Shown in pieces: positions 1 through 10,709 of a stretch of 64,000 nucleotides of DNA. How positions within the stretch are numbered: position 1 is the stretch's first letter; every line of letters begins with the position of its first letter. The DNA lies in assembly GCA_016183935.1 (NCBI GenBank), contig JACPDR010000005.1, positions 1-64,000 of the forward strand. Reading direction: 5' to 3'. The translations under genes were made by a program, and so were the position numbers. The notes beneath the pieces were generated by a model. That model saw only the letters and a program-made list of their open reading frames with translations. It was not told the origin of the DNA and searched no databases. This stretch comes from Caulobacterales bacterium. GTDB taxonomy: Bacteria; Pseudomonadota; Alphaproteobacteria; Caulobacterales; Caulobacteraceae.

Positions 1-836
<836 letters not shown>

Positions 837-902
837 GCGGAACCTGCGCCCGGGGGCGGGACGGGTCAAGCGGGGGCGGCCCGGAGACCGCCCCTTTGTG
901 AC

Positions 903-2153
903 TCAGCGGATCAGGCGACGACGGGGCTTGGTTCCCGGGGGCGCCGGATACTCGCGCTCGTAGAAGGCGACGGCGTTGTCCTCCAGCACGAGCGGGTCGG
1001 CGACCTTGCTCATGTCGGCGCGCACCAGCTGGAACTGGGTGCGCGGGGCCCAGAGGGCGGCCGCGTGCTGGCCCGGTGTGACCAGCTGCATCTTGATCGT
1101 CTTCTGTCTGAAAGCCGCGACCGAGGTCGAGCTGGAGTAGCCGAACTTGTAGGACAGGGTGCCCTTGACCTTGGCCCCGACGCCGAAGCTGACGCCGGTC
1201 TCATAGCTGATGCTGATGCCGACTTCGTGGCTGAAGGTTTCGCTGGACGTCTCGGTGACGCCGACGGTGACCTCGCTCTCGATGGTGTGTGGCTGGGCCT
1301 GCTGGTTGTTGTCGTACAGCTCGAGCTGGAAATTGACCCAGCGTTCGAGGACGTAGAAGGGCGAATTGGCGACCTTCCAGTCGACGCCGTACTGGTCATC
1401 GGTCACGCCGGTGAAGGGCACGGTGACGCAGCGGTCGCGGACCAGCTCGGATTGTTCGGGCGGCTTCGCGAAGCTGTCGAGCCGCGGCAGGGGCGGCTGG
1501 GCCCCGCTCTCGGTCGGCGGTTCGAGGCACAGGACCTTGACCGCGACATTCGGCCGGTCGTGGCTGGCGTGGCCGTAGTAGGTGTTCGGCGCGATCAGGA
1601 TCTTGGTGTCGCTGATGTAGACGGCCATCGGATTGATGGTCCATGCGCTGAAATCGGCGTCGGCGCCGGAGCCGCTGTCGTCCCAGATCCAGTCGGCGAT
1701 GATGCCGTCCCAGACCAGATCCGCACGGACGCACCAGACGTCCTCCACGGCCGGCGGGTCGTAGTTGCTGACGAAAACGTCGCCGAGCGCGACATAGCCG
1801 GCCGGTGGGTTGGGCCGCCAGCACGAGCCGTCGCGATCGGCGCCCGAGCCTCCGTCGCCCCAGATCCAGCTGTAGCCGGTGGGACGCGCCACGGCGCCGG
1901 AGTTCTCGACCGTGGCCTTGACGCACAGGGCCCAGGTCTGGTGGTCGGGATTGTTGTAGCCCGACACCCCAAGGCCTCCGAGGGGGCTGAAGCCCGCCGG
2001 TGCATTGGGGTGGTAGAAGGCGCCGTCGTGGTCGGCGCCGCTGCCCTGGTCGTTCCAGCGGAGCTGGAAAGTGTCGGTGAAGGTGAGGGTCAACGGTCCG
2101 AACGCGACCTCGCGGACAACGCTTACAGCAGGCGCTTGGGCTTTCTGCAACAT
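903..2153 (-). CDS. Vps62-repeat protein with aerolysin-like pore-forming C-terminal region
   Basis: A 416-aa protein starting at ATG 2151-2153 behind a GGGAGG site; in-frame upstream codons lack such a site. The N-terminal half holds three Vps62/DUF946-type units: WNDQGSGADHDGAFY, WGDGGSGADRDGSCWRP with PAGYVALGD, and a decayed third copy WDDSGSGADADFSAW. From about residue 265 the sequence changes to long alternating Ser/Thr-hydrophobic strands (ESEVTVGVTETSSETF, GVSFGVGAKVKG, KFGYSSSTS), the pattern of the membrane hairpin of aerolysin/ETX-MTX2-type beta-pore formers. There is no signal peptide. The Vps62 assignment is fairly firm; the pore-former reading is inference from pattern. The gene stands alone, and its upstream region (around 2213-2250) is unusually AT-rich. 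Confidence 0.7.
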   Translation of the reverse strand: MLQKAQAPAVSVVREVAFGPLTLTFTDTFQLRWNDQGSGADHDGAFYHPNAPAGFSPLGGLGVSGYNNPDHQTWALCVKATVENSGAVARPTGYSWIWGDGGSGADRDGSCWRPNPPAGYVALGDVFVSNYDPPAVEDVWCVRADLVWDGIIADWIWDDSGSGADADFSAWTINPMAVYISDTKILIAPNTYYGHASHDRPNVAVKVLCLEPPTESGAQPPLPRLDSFAKPPEQSELVRDRCVTVPFTGVTDDQYGVDWKVANSPFYVLERWVNFQLELYDNNQQAQPHTIESEVTVGVTETSSETFSHEVGISISYETGVSFGVGAKVKGTLSYKFGYSSSTSVAAFRQKTIKMQLVTPGQHAAALWAPRTQFQLVRADMSKVADPLVLEDNAVAFYEREYPAPPGTKPRRRLIR

Positions 2154-2285
2154 GGTCAGTCCTCCCGGCGGCGCGGAAACGGCTCGCCGGCCGGGAAATA
2201 AGCCACAGGCCGCAAAGGTTAACAACTTATAATTGTATCCATTGAGGTTGAACCACTTCTGCGTACCGGCCGGATTTCAACATGA

Positions 2286-2663
2286 TCAGGGCTCGGTCCA
2301 GCCGCGGGCGTGGAGCTCGAGGCCGGCGCGGGGGTCGGCGGCGAAGCCGAGGGTGATGGTCTCCCGGCCGCCGGCGGGAACGTAGTCGAGCGTGGCGGCG
2401 GCGGTCTCGTCGCCGAGCCGGCCCTCGATCTCGACGGCGGCGGCGGTGGTCGGGCCGGTGTTGCGCACCTCGACCTCGGCCCGCCACTGGCCGGGGCCGC
2501 CGTGCACCGCCTGCAGGGTCGGTTCGATCACCGGCGGGCCGCCGGCGGACAGGCCCTCGCGCAGGATGATCGCCAGGACGGCGAGGGTCAGCAGCAGGCC
2601 GAGGCCGCCCATGATCCATTCGAGGACGGGCGGGCGCGTGTGCGGGGCGGTTTTCTTCGGCAT
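2286..2663 (-). CDS. TIGR02588-type small membrane-anchored protein
   Basis: A 125-aa protein (MPKKTAPHTRPPVLEW) with one N-terminal membrane helix (about residues 16-36) and a soluble beta-rich domain containing EVEVRNTGPTTAAAVEIEGRL, like an extracytoplasmic immunoglobulin-type fold. Its size and its position directly after the larger membrane protein (two bases between them) match the conserved TIGR02587/TIGR02588 pair found in many alphaproteobacteria. Function is unknown. A start further upstream would run into the preceding gene and is not supported. Confidence 0.75.
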   Translation of the reverse strand: MPKKTAPHTRPPVLEWIMGGLGLLLTLAVLAIILREGLSAGGPPVIEPTLQAVHGGPGQWRAEVEVRNTGPTTAAAVEIEGRLGDETAAATLDYVPAGGRETITLGFAADPRAGLELHARGWTEP

Positions 2664-2665
2664 GG

Positions 2666-3490
2666 TCAGACCAGCAGCCGGGCGGCGGCGGCGCCGACCG
2701 AGCCGGGGAAGGCGAGGACGACGGCGGCGTCGACGATCTCGGTCAGGCCGTGACCGTCGGTGCGTCCGAACACCCACAGCACATAGAGGCTGACCAGCAG
2801 GACGAGGCCGTAGCCGGCCAGGGTGTAGTGGAAGAAGGCCGTGACCGGATGGCCCTGCTCCTCCTGGCCGGCGAAACCGGCGCGGTAGACGATGGCGTGC
2901 ATGACGGCGAGGGAGACGGCGATCAGGGCGACGGCGTGCCACGGCGTCATCCGGTAGGCGATCAGGATCATCTCCTCGGTCGGGGCCAGGTTGAGGGCGA
3001 GGAACAGGGCCCCGGCGACCATCAGGAACAGCTCGCCGAGATAGCGGGCCTCGTCCTCGTCGCCGTCGCCGCGCCCGGCGCTGAGCTGACGCCGGGCCAG
3101 CAGGGCGCCCATGGCCCCGGCCACGGCCTGCAGGGCGATCTGGCCGACCGGGTGGCGCAGCGGGCCGTCCGCCTCGATGATGGCCATGACGGTCAGCAGC
3201 ACGGCGGCGGTCAAATAGCCGACGGCCAGGGCGACGAAGGTGTCGAGCACGGCGTGGACGAGGCCGTGATGGCGATGGCTGAAGCCGGCGAAGAAGGCGA
3301 GGCCGATCAGCAGCGGCACGGCGGCGATCAGGAAGACGGCGAGCCGGGCCGGATGCAGGGTGAAGCCGAACCACCACATCTCCATGGTCATCAGCAGCGG
3401 CAGGCTGAACAGCAGGGCGCCGCCGAAGGCGCGGCCGAGGTCGCGGGCGTAGGCGGTTTCGCGGCGCGGCTGGAGGGCGGCGGGGCTCAT
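2666..3490 (-). CDS. TIGR02587 / DUF2391 family multi-pass membrane protein
   Basis: A 274-aa integral membrane protein with about seven hydrophobic helices. It includes LFSLPLLMTMEMWWFGFTLH near the N-terminus, an acidic cytoplasmic or periplasmic loop near residue 150 (GRGDGDEDEARYLGE), and a conserved-looking NLAPTEEMILIAYRM segment. These features and the downstream partner fit the DUF2391 membrane family of unknown function. It is the first gene of a two-gene unit with the TIGR02588-type protein. The upstream TetR gene has the same orientation, 40 bp away, and might be co-transcribed. Confidence 0.8.
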   Translation of the reverse strand: MSPAALQPRRETAYARDLGRAFGGALLFSLPLLMTMEMWWFGFTLHPARLAVFLIAAVPLLIGLAFFAGFSHRHHGLVHAVLDTFVALAVGYLTAAVLLTVMAIIEADGPLRHPVGQIALQAVAGAMGALLARRQLSAGRGDGDEDEARYLGELFLMVAGALFLALNLAPTEEMILIAYRMTPWHAVALIAVSLAVMHAIVYRAGFAGQEEQGHPVTAFFHYTLAGYGLVLLVSLYVLWVFGRTDGHGLTEIVDAAVVLAFPGSVGAAAARLLV

Positions 3491-3530
3491 GGATACGGCA
3501 ACGCCTGACGCGGCGGTCCGCTCCCGCGGG

Positions 3531-4151
3531 CTATTCCGGGAAGGCGACCAGCAGGGCGTCGAGCGCCGTCTCGATGCGGGTCCAGCCGGCCTCGTCGAGG
3601 GCCACGCCGCCGACGCCGGGTCGGGTTCCGCCCGACAGGGCGAGATGCTGGACGGCGGCCAGCAGCACGGCGTTGATGGCCACCGCGTCGCCGGCGGGCG
3701 GGGTGCGCAGCCGGGGCCGGCGCTCGCGCATCCACGCCTGCAGCACGGCCGAGCGCTCGGCCTCGATGCGGTTGAGCAGGGGCGAGGACTCGACCAGGGC
3801 CCAGGCCATCAGCCGCAGGGTCAGGGGGCTGGCCCTGAGCGCGCCGAGCCAGGCGGTCAGGCTCTCGTGGGCGAAGGCGCGCAGCGACTCGGTGCCGGAG
3901 GCCGGGGCGGCGTCGAGGGAACGGACCAGCGAGGCGTGGGCGCGGGCGGCGATGCGCTCGACCGCGCCATCGACGCCGTCGAAATAGCGGTAGACCAGCT
4001 TGCGGTCGCAGCCGGCCTCGGCGGCGAGGGTCTGGACGTTGAGGCCGGGGAAGCCGTCGCGCAGCAGGATGCGCTCGCCGGCCTCTACGATGAGGGCCTC
4101 GGTGGCGGAGCGGTCGCGCAGGCGGGCGGGGGCGGCAGGCGATTCGGCCAT
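3531..4151 (-). CDS. TetR/AcrR family transcriptional regulator
   Basis: A 206-aa protein with an N-terminal TetR helix-turn-helix: ATEALIVEAGERILLRDGFPGLNVQTLAAEAGCDRKLVYRYFDG (about residues 16-59) has the usual spacing and the VYRYF recognition-helix ending. The remaining helical region would bind an unidentified ligand. It lies upstream of and co-oriented with the DUF2391/TIGR02588 pair, so it may regulate that pair or itself. No palindrome was found close enough to the start to name an operator. Confidence 0.88.
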   Translation of the reverse strand: MAESPAAPARLRDRSATEALIVEAGERILLRDGFPGLNVQTLAAEAGCDRKLVYRYFDGVDGAVERIAARAHASLVRSLDAAPASGTESLRAFAHESLTAWLGALRASPLTLRLMAWALVESSPLLNRIEAERSAVLQAWMRERRPRLRTPPAGDAVAINAVLLAAVQHLALSGGTRPGVGGVALDEAGWTRIETALDALLVAFPE

Positions 4152-4221
4152 GCCTCAGCATCACGCCGCCGGGGAGTCGCGGCAAGGGGCGTGCCCAATC
4201 CCGATCCCCAATCGCCTCACC

Positions 4222-4356
4222 CGTCATCCTCGGGCTTGACCCGAGGATCAGGCGCGAGGGCCGGGACGGTGCGACGGGGACGGCCCCGCGATCGCGACCG
4301 CCGCTTGCTCACCGCGCACCGACGGTCTGATCCTCGGGTCAAGCCCGAGGATGACG
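4222..4356. repeat. Perfect 30-bp inverted repeat pair (REP-like element)
   Basis: Bases 4222-4251 (beginning CGTCATCCTCGGGCTTGACC) recur as an exact reverse complement at 4327-4356, separated by about 75 bp. Each arm is itself partly palindromic (CCTCGGGCTTGACCCGAGG), so each can form a hairpin and the pair a larger one. The layout resembles REP/BIME-type intergenic elements. It sits between the divergent TetR gene and the rightward zinc-ribbon gene. Confidence 0.85.
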
Positions 4357-4597
4357 GCGGAAGGGGTGATGGAAAGGGGACAAGGTGCGGCCCGGCCTGC
4401 GTCGGGGGGGCGTGGCAGAGGCCGGGCCGCGGGTGGACTAGTCGAGCGCGCATCGCCGCTTGGTCCGAGCGATTAAACATCACTCGCCGAGTTCGGTTCC
4501 GGGGGTTATGCGAACTTTCTGGATTCCCGGGCGCAGGCTTGGGCGCGGACGCTGATCGGGGCTACCGACGAAGCGGATCAGGCAGGTGGAGAAAGAA
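4357..4597. other. Intergenic stretch with no recognisable gene
   Basis: Together with the repeat this makes a 446-bp gap between coding regions. No tRNA cloverleaf, conserved RNA or convincing coding frame is seen. The last part, with the lower-GC run GATTAAACATCACTCG at 4470-4485, probably holds the promoter of the zinc-ribbon gene, but no clear -35/-10 pair can be assigned. Confidence 0.5.
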
Positions 4598-5056
4598 ATG
4601 GCCGTTCGAAAGGTAGAAGGTGAGTTGGTCAGGTTGAGGTGCAAGGCCTGCGGCGGCACGGCCTCCCAGCTGGTGCTGAGCGGTGACACAGACATGGCCA
4701 CGGACGGTCTTGGAACGGCGACCAGCTGTTCCGCCGACCGAGTGGCCGTGGGTGAAATGACAAAGGAAGAATGGGCGGATGGGGAAGCCGGACTGGCGGG
4801 TTTCGAGGCGCGACTTCAAGCAGCGCTGGGTGCTCCAGACTTGAGGGTCGTGCGCCTGCTTCGGGTGAAAAAGCAAACGTCGGCAACGAGCGGCGAGTCG
4901 TTTGCGGCTTTCCGCTCACGCTATCGCTCACCGACCTTGATCTATAGCTGTCCTTGTTGCGGAGTTGGCGAAGCTGAAGCCGTTGCAAACATGTCGGTTG
5001 CGCAGTTTCGCATCAGAGGCGGCGAAATCCTCACCGATGGTAAGATCGAAATCTAG
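4598..5056 (+). CDS. Hypothetical protein with two Cys pairs (zinc-ribbon-like)
   Basis: A 152-aa protein of unrecognised family. ATG 4598 is preferred over GTG 4586 because GGTGGAG lies six bases before it. Cys15-x2-Cys18 (CKACGG) near the N-terminus and Cys118/Cys120/Cys121 (SCPCCG) near the C-terminus could jointly bind one zinc ion. The middle is acidic and helical ([21 protein letters not shown]). Base composition is visibly less GC-rich than neighbouring genes, with more A/T-ending codons, which hints at acquisition by transfer. It lies beside a REP-like element and 22 bp upstream of the desulfhydrase gene. Confidence 0.6.
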   Translation: MAVRKVEGELVRLRCKACGGTASQLVLSGDTDMATDGLGTATSCSADRVAVGEMTKEEWADGEAGLAGFEARLQAALGAPDLRVVRLLRVKKQTSATSGESFAAFRSRYRSPTLIYSCPCCGVGEAEAVANMSVAQFRIRGGEILTDGKIEI

Positions 5057-5078
5057 CGTAGCAGCCCGGAGCTCCGTC

Positions 5079-6077
5079 ATGCACCTCGCTCGTTTCCCCC
5101 GCGTCCGCCTCGCCCATCTGCCGACGCCGCTGGAGCCGCTGCCGCGGCTGTCGGAGGAACTGGGCGTCGATCTGTGGATCAAGCGCGACGACTGCACTGG
5201 TCTGGCCGGCGGGGGCAACAAGACGCGCAAGCTGGAATTCCTGCTCGGCGAGGCCTTCGCGCAGGAGGCCGATACGCTGGTGACGCAGGGGGCGGTGCAG
5301 TCGAACCACGTGCGCCAGACGGCGGCCGCGGCGGCGGCGCACGGGCTGGCCTGCGAGGTCATCCTCGAGGAGCGGACCGGGTCGAAGGCGCACGACTATG
5401 TGGCCAACGGCAATGTGTTGCTGGACCGGCTGTTCGGCGCCGGGGTGCGGTTCACAGCCGGCGGATCGGACATGCCGGCGGAATTGGAGCGGACGGCCGC
5501 CGAGGTGCGGGCGCGCGGCGGGAAACCGTATGTGATCCCGGGCGGCGGCTCGAACCCGGTGGGGGCGCTGGGCTATGTCGACTGCGCGCGCGAGATCGTG
5601 GTCGGGGCCGACGAGCTGGACCTGCGGGTCGACCGGATCGTGACGGCGACCGGCAGCGCGGGGACGCACGCCGGACTGGTGGCCGGGCTGGCGGTGATGG
5701 GGGCGGATATTCCGGTGCTGGGCATCGGCGTGCGGGCGCCGCGGCCGAAGCAGGAGGAGATGGTGCTGAAGCTAGCCCGCGAGACGGCGGCCCTGCTGGG
5801 ACGGCCCGACGCGGTGACGGCGGATATGGTGGTGGCGGATTGCGACCATGTCGGGGAGGGCTACGGCCTCGTCGACGACGGTGTGATCGAAGCGCTGAAG
5901 CTGGCGGCGCGGACCGACGGGATCGTGCTGGACCCGGTCTACAGCGGCAAGGCGATGAAGGGGCTGATCGCGCTGGCGAAGAAGGGCGCGTTCAGGGGCG
6001 AGACGGTGGTGTTCCTGCACACCGGCGGGGCGCAGGGGCTGTTCGGCTATGAGAGCGTGGTGGGGGCGGGGCTGTAG
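5079..6077 (+). CDS. dcyD: D-cysteine desulfhydrase / ACC-deaminase family PLP enzyme
   Basis: A 332-aa fold-type II PLP enzyme. It starts at ATG 5079 ([20 protein letters not shown]), the usual start of this family; the upstream extension overlaps the preceding gene and adds nothing conserved. [10 protein letters not shown] contains the Schiff-base lysine (Lys51), [13 protein letters not shown] is the substrate/cofactor loop, and [10 protein letters not shown] is the phosphate-binding glycine loop. Length matches DcyD (about 330 aa). Predicted reaction: D-cysteine to pyruvate, sulfide and ammonia. ACC deaminase and L-cysteate sulfo-lyase belong to the same family and cannot be excluded from sequence alone. 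Confidence 0.85.
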   Translation: MHLARFPRVRLAHLPTPLEPLPRLSEELGVDLWIKRDDCTGLAGGGNKTRKLEFLLGEAFAQEADTLVTQGAVQSNHVRQTAAAAAAHGLACEVILEERTGSKAHDYVANGNVLLDRLFGAGVRFTAGGSDMPAELERTAAEVRARGGKPYVIPGGGSNPVGALGYVDCAREIVVGADELDLRVDRIVTATGSAGTHAGLVAGLAVMGADIPVLGIGVRAPRPKQEEMVLKLARETAALLGRPDAVTADMVVADCDHVGEGYGLVDDGVIEALKLAARTDGIVLDPVYSGKAMKGLIALAKKGAFRGETVVFLHTGGAQGLFGYESVVGAGL

Positions 6078-6142
6078 GGGAAGGTCAGTCTCGCCCGTCC
6101 GGCGCCTGTCTTCCGCGGGCGGCGCCGGCGACCTGCTGCGTA

Positions 6143-7039
6143 TCAGTCGCGCAATATGGACAGCCCCGTGAGAAGGGGGGCGTAGGCGGCGAGCCTGCGG
6201 GATACGAACTCCGTGAACAGCTGGACGCGCTTGGTCTTGCGGGTCTCCCCCTGGGTGAGAAGCCAGAGCGTTCCGTAGAGGTGCAGGGGGGCGCCCGGCG
6301 CCCGCGCCAGCAGGGGGTCGGCGTCGCCGACGAAGCACGGCAAGGTCGTGATCCCGAGCCCTTGCCGCACCGCGACGATCTGCGCCTCGCCGTCCGTGAC
6401 CCTGAACGGCGCCCCCGTCGCCTCAACCTCGCTCCCGCGGGCCCAGTCCTGGATTCCGTCGTGGCTTATGACGATCCACCGGACGGGATCCGGCGCGCCG
6501 GCGCGCCACGCGGCCAGTCGATCGCGGGACAGGTAGACGCTTCCGAACAGCTCCGGCCCCTTCAGACCGTGAAGATTGAGCGGCAGGGTCTTGCGGTCGT
6601 AGACGACGCGGATCGCGACATCGGCCTCCCGATTGGTCAGATTCGCCAGCTCTCCGGACGACAGGACGTCCAGCTCGATGTCCGGATGCAGGCGCGCGAA
6701 ATCGGCGAGGTCCGGCATGAGCAGGTGTGTCGCCAGGGTCGGCGCCAACGTCACCCGCAGAAGCCCGCGCACATTCTGGTCGCGACCGAAGACGCGTGTC
6801 TCCAGCTGGTGCGACGACGCTTCCATCTGGTTCGCGAGCTCGAGGACCTCCTCGCCCGCATCCGTCAGGCGGTAGCCCGAAGGCAGCTTTTCGAACATCT
6901 GCGCCCCGAGGCGTTCCTCGAGCTGGGCGATGCGGCGCAGCACGGTCGAGTGGTTCACCCCGAGGCGTCCGGCGGCGGCCCGCACCGAGCCTCCGCGCGC
7001 GACGGCGAGAAAGTAGCGAACGTCATCCCAGTCAATCAT
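6143..7039 (-). CDS. LysR family transcriptional regulator
   Basis: A 298-aa LysR-type regulator. ATG 7039 gives the typical MIDWDDVRYFLAVARGGS beginning, followed by the winged HTH AAAGRLGVNHSTVLRRIAQLEERLGAQMFE and then an effector-binding domain with a RVTLAPTLATHLLMP strand. It is divergent from the SDR/F420-reductase-like pair, the classic LysR arrangement, so those genes are the likely targets. A candidate operator (7056-7071) and a duplicated start-region sequence lie just upstream. Confidence 0.92.
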   Translation of the reverse strand: MIDWDDVRYFLAVARGGSVRAAAGRLGVNHSTVLRRIAQLEERLGAQMFEKLPSGYRLTDAGEEVLELANQMEASSHQLETRVFGRDQNVRGLLRVTLAPTLATHLLMPDLADFARLHPDIELDVLSSGELANLTNREADVAIRVVYDRKTLPLNLHGLKGPELFGSVYLSRDRLAAWRAGAPDPVRWIVISHDGIQDWARGSEVEATGAPFRVTDGEAQIVAVRQGLGITTLPCFVGDADPLLARAPGAPLHLYGTLWLLTQGETRKTKRVQLFTEFVSRRLAAYAPLLTGLSILRD

Positions 7040-7057
7040 GGGGCCAGTCAATCATGG
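7028..7057. repeat. 14-bp tandem direct repeat over the LysR start codon
   Basis: CCAGTCAATCATGG occurs at 7028-7041 and again at 7044-7057, a 16-bp period. On the minus strand both copies contain ATGATTGACTGG, so the regulator start is duplicated. The upstream copy is out of frame with the gene and would stop after seven codons. Confidence 0.85.
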
Positions 7058-7071
7058 TGCAATTCGGCACC
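7056..7071. promoter_or_regulatory. Candidate LysR-type operator (GGTGC-N6-GCACC)
   Basis: An exact five-base inverted repeat with six central bases lies in the divergent intergenic region 17 bp upstream of the LysR ATG and about 195 bp from the SDR start. It has the size expected of a LysR-box core. Functional assignment is inference from position. Confidence 0.4.
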
Positions 7072-7265
7072 GTGTGGCGCCCCTTCCAAAGCGCGTAGTT
7101 AGCACACCGACCAGCAGCACGGGTGGTCTTCATGGCCAGCCGGATCGTTTTTGCACCACCGATGTGCGCTCTTCAGCACTCACGCCCGTCGCCGGCGGAC
7201 CCATTTCCAAGGCCTCGGGGGCGTCCCCGAACGACCCAAGGCGGAGCCTGGAAGGGATGGATGAC

Positions 7266-8000
7266 ATGAACAGACTGAACGGAAAGACCGCCGTGATCAC
7301 CGGCGGCGCGACCGGCATCGGCCGCGCGGCGGCGAAGCGCTTCATCGAGGAGGGCGCCTTCGTCTTCATCTTCGGCCGCCGGCAGGAAGCGCTCGACGCC
7401 GCCGTGGCCGACCTCGGGCCCAACGCCCGTGCGGTGCAGGGCTCGGTCTCCGATGAGGCAGACCTCGACCGGCTCTACGCGGCGGTGAAGGCCGAGCGTG
7501 GAACCCTCGACATCGTCTTCGCCAACGCGGGGGTGGGAAGCCAGCTTGCGCTCGGCAAGATCACCGCCGAACACATCGACGAAACCTTCGACGTCAATGT
7601 GAAGGGTACGATCTTCACGGTCCAGAAGGCGCTGCCGCTGATGGGCCCGGGCGGTTCGATCATCCTGACCGGATCCAGCGCCGGCACGACGGGCGCCCCG
7701 GCGTTCACCGCCTACAGCGCGAGCAAGGCGGCGGTGCGCAACCTCGCGCGGACCTGGACGGAGGACCTGAAGGGGACGGGCATCCGGGTCAATGTGCTGT
7801 CGCCTGGAGCGACGGCGACCGAACTGGCGCGGGAAGCGCTCGGCGCGGAAGGCTTGGCGGCCTACGGCTCGATGACAGCCTTCCAGCGCATGGGCGACCC
7901 GTCGGAAGTCGCGGCGGCGGCGGCCTTCCTCGCCTCGTCCGACAGCAGCTTCATGACCGGCAGCGAGGTCGCCGTCGATGGCGGCCTGGCGCAAATCTGA
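7266..8000 (+). CDS. SDR family NAD(P)-dependent oxidoreductase
   Basis: A 244-aa classical short-chain dehydrogenase. ATG 7266 (MNRLNGKTAVITGG) is chosen because GGAAGGG lies about nine bases upstream; ATG 7257 is in frame but too close to it. The TGGATGIG loop is the Rossmann dinucleotide site, NAG in FANAGVGS is the structural motif, and Ser/Tyr/Lys are seen as TGSSAG and YSASKAA. The C-terminal FMTGSEVAVDGGLAQI is typical. The substrate is unknown. It is 18 bp upstream of the F420-reductase-like gene and divergent from LysR, suggesting a LysR-controlled detoxification or redox operon. Confidence 0.92.
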   Translation: MNRLNGKTAVITGGATGIGRAAAKRFIEEGAFVFIFGRRQEALDAAVADLGPNARAVQGSVSDEADLDRLYAAVKAERGTLDIVFANAGVGSQLALGKITAEHIDETFDVNVKGTIFTVQKALPLMGPGGSIILTGSSAGTTGAPAFTAYSASKAAVRNLARTWTEDLKGTGIRVNVLSPGATATELAREALGAEGLAAYGSMTAFQRMGDPSEVAAAAAFLASSDSSFMTGSEVAVDGGLAQI

Positions 8001-8018
8001 AAACCTGAGGAGACGACT

Positions 8019-8618
8019 ATGAGCTACGCAATCATCGGCTTCGGCAAGATCGGCCAGGCCCTCGCCAGGGCGTTCGCGCGCAACGGCATGGAAGTGTCCG
8101 TCGCAACCACGCGCGACCCGGAAAGCTTCGCCGCCGACGCGGCCGCGATCGGACCCACGATCCTTCCCAAAACGCTGGCGGAAGCGGTCAAGGCGGACAC
8201 CGTTTTTCTGGCGGTCCGTTTCGACGCGCATCGGGACGTCGCGAAGGCTCTGCCGAGCTGGGACGGCAAGACCGTCGTCGACGCGATGAACCTGTTTCCG
8301 GTCCCTGAAGAGCTGGGCGGTCTCCCGTCCTCCGCCGTCGTCGCGAAGGCGTTCACCGGCGCCAAACTCGTCAAGGGCTTCAACCACCTGCTCGCCGCCA
8401 CCCTGGCGGCCGATCCGGGCGTCGAGGGCGGCCACCGGGTCGTCTTCCTGTCCAGCGACGACGAGGACGCGACCGCGCCCGTGGCGGCCCTGGCCAGACA
8501 ACTCGGGTTCGCCCCCGTCAGTCTGGGAAAGCTCAACGAGGGTGGCGCGCTGGTGCACGCACGTGGCGGCGCCTGGGGCCCGCTGATCTTCCAGGACCTG
8601 TTCAGGAAGGAGCCGTAG
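8019..8618 (+). CDS. NADPH-dependent F420 reductase-like / NAD(P)-binding oxidoreductase
   Basis: A 199-aa Rossmann protein beginning MSYAIIGFGKIGQALARAFARNG (GxGxxG-type loop). It shows the Fno-like layout with VFLAVRFDAHRDV, DAMNLFPVP and KGFNHLLAATLA. Proteins of this family outside F420-producing organisms are NADP-dependent oxidoreductases of unknown substrate. It is the second gene of the SDR operon. A good AGGAGACG ribosome site precedes the ATG. Confidence 0.85.
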   Translation: MSYAIIGFGKIGQALARAFARNGMEVSVATTRDPESFAADAAAIGPTILPKTLAEAVKADTVFLAVRFDAHRDVAKALPSWDGKTVVDAMNLFPVPEELGGLPSSAVVAKAFTGAKLVKGFNHLLAATLAADPGVEGGHRVVFLSSDDEDATAPVAALARQLGFAPVSLGKLNEGGALVHARGGAWGPLIFQDLFRKEP

Positions 8619-8690
8619 CGGATCTACGGCCCACCGTCAGAGGCGCTGCATGTCCGGGGCCCGTCCGTGAGAGTTCATGCGGGCGACGGC

Positions 8691-9959
<1,269 letters not shown>

Positions 9960-10037
9960 TGGCGTCCCCGCATGGTTTCGGCGCATAAGGACGACTGAAA
10001 GTCCGGTTGGCAACCCGCCGCCGGGAGCGGAGGCGAT

Positions 10038-10700
10038 ATGGGCAAGGTATTGGGCGTGCTGGGCGGCATGGGGCCGGCGGCGACGGTGGCGTTCCTGGCG
10101 CGGGTGCAGGCCTTGACCCCGGCGGAGGTCGACCAGGACCACATCCGCATCCTGGCCGACATCAATCCGCAGGTGCCGGACCGCCAGCGCGCGCCGGATG
10201 CGGCCGAGGCCCGGCTGGGACAGATGGCGATGCGGCTGCGCGACGCCGGGGCCCAGGTGCTGGCCATGCCCTGCAATACCGCCCACGCCCTGACCGCCGG
10301 CATCCGCAAGGTCGGCCTGCCCTTCATCGACATGATCGCCGAGACGGCCGAGGCCGCCAGGGCGGGCGGGGCGAAGAAGATCGGGGTGCTGGCCACGCCG
10401 GGCGGCGAGGCGCTGTACACCCGCGCCCTGCAGGCGAAGGGGGCGAAGATCGTGCGGCTGACCGGGGCGGATCGCCTGGCGATCATGGCCGGCATCAACG
10501 CGGTCAAGGCGGGCGACACCGGCGAGGCCCCGCGCGCCGAGATGCGGCGGCTGGCGGCGGCGCTGGTGGGGGCGGGGGCCGAGGTGGTCATCGCCGGCTG
10601 CACCGAGGTGCCGCTGCTGCTGGGGCCCGAGGACGTGTCGGTTCCGCTGGTGGACTCGGCCGAGGTGCTGGCGGCGGCGTGCGTCAAGGCGTGCCGGTGA
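10038..10700 (+). CDS. Aspartate/glutamate racemase family protein
   Basis: A 220-aa enzyme with both racemase cysteines: Cys79 in MPCNTAH and Cys188 in AGCTEVPL. The N-terminal GVLGGMGPAATVAF is the standard family start. Two-cysteine, PLP-independent chemistry interconverts D and L forms of aspartate or glutamate; which one is not decided by sequence. It is the first gene of a rightward set with nucleoside hydrolase and ribokinase, ten bases ahead of the next start. Confidence 0.88.
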   Translation: MGKVLGVLGGMGPAATVAFLARVQALTPAEVDQDHIRILADINPQVPDRQRAPDAAEARLGQMAMRLRDAGAQVLAMPCNTAHALTAGIRKVGLPFIDMIAETAEAARAGGAKKIGVLATPGGEALYTRALQAKGAKIVRLTGADRLAIMAGINAVKAGDTGEAPRAEMRRLAAALVGAGAEVVIAGCTEVPLLLGPEDVSVPLVDSAEVLAAACVKACR

Positions 10701-10709
10701 GATGGCGCG

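Noticed and set aside
4440..4597. Possible tRNA-like segment (GTTCGGTTCCGGGGG near 4490)
   Set aside because: A T-loop-like string is present, but no acceptor stem, anticodon arm or D arm can be built around it.
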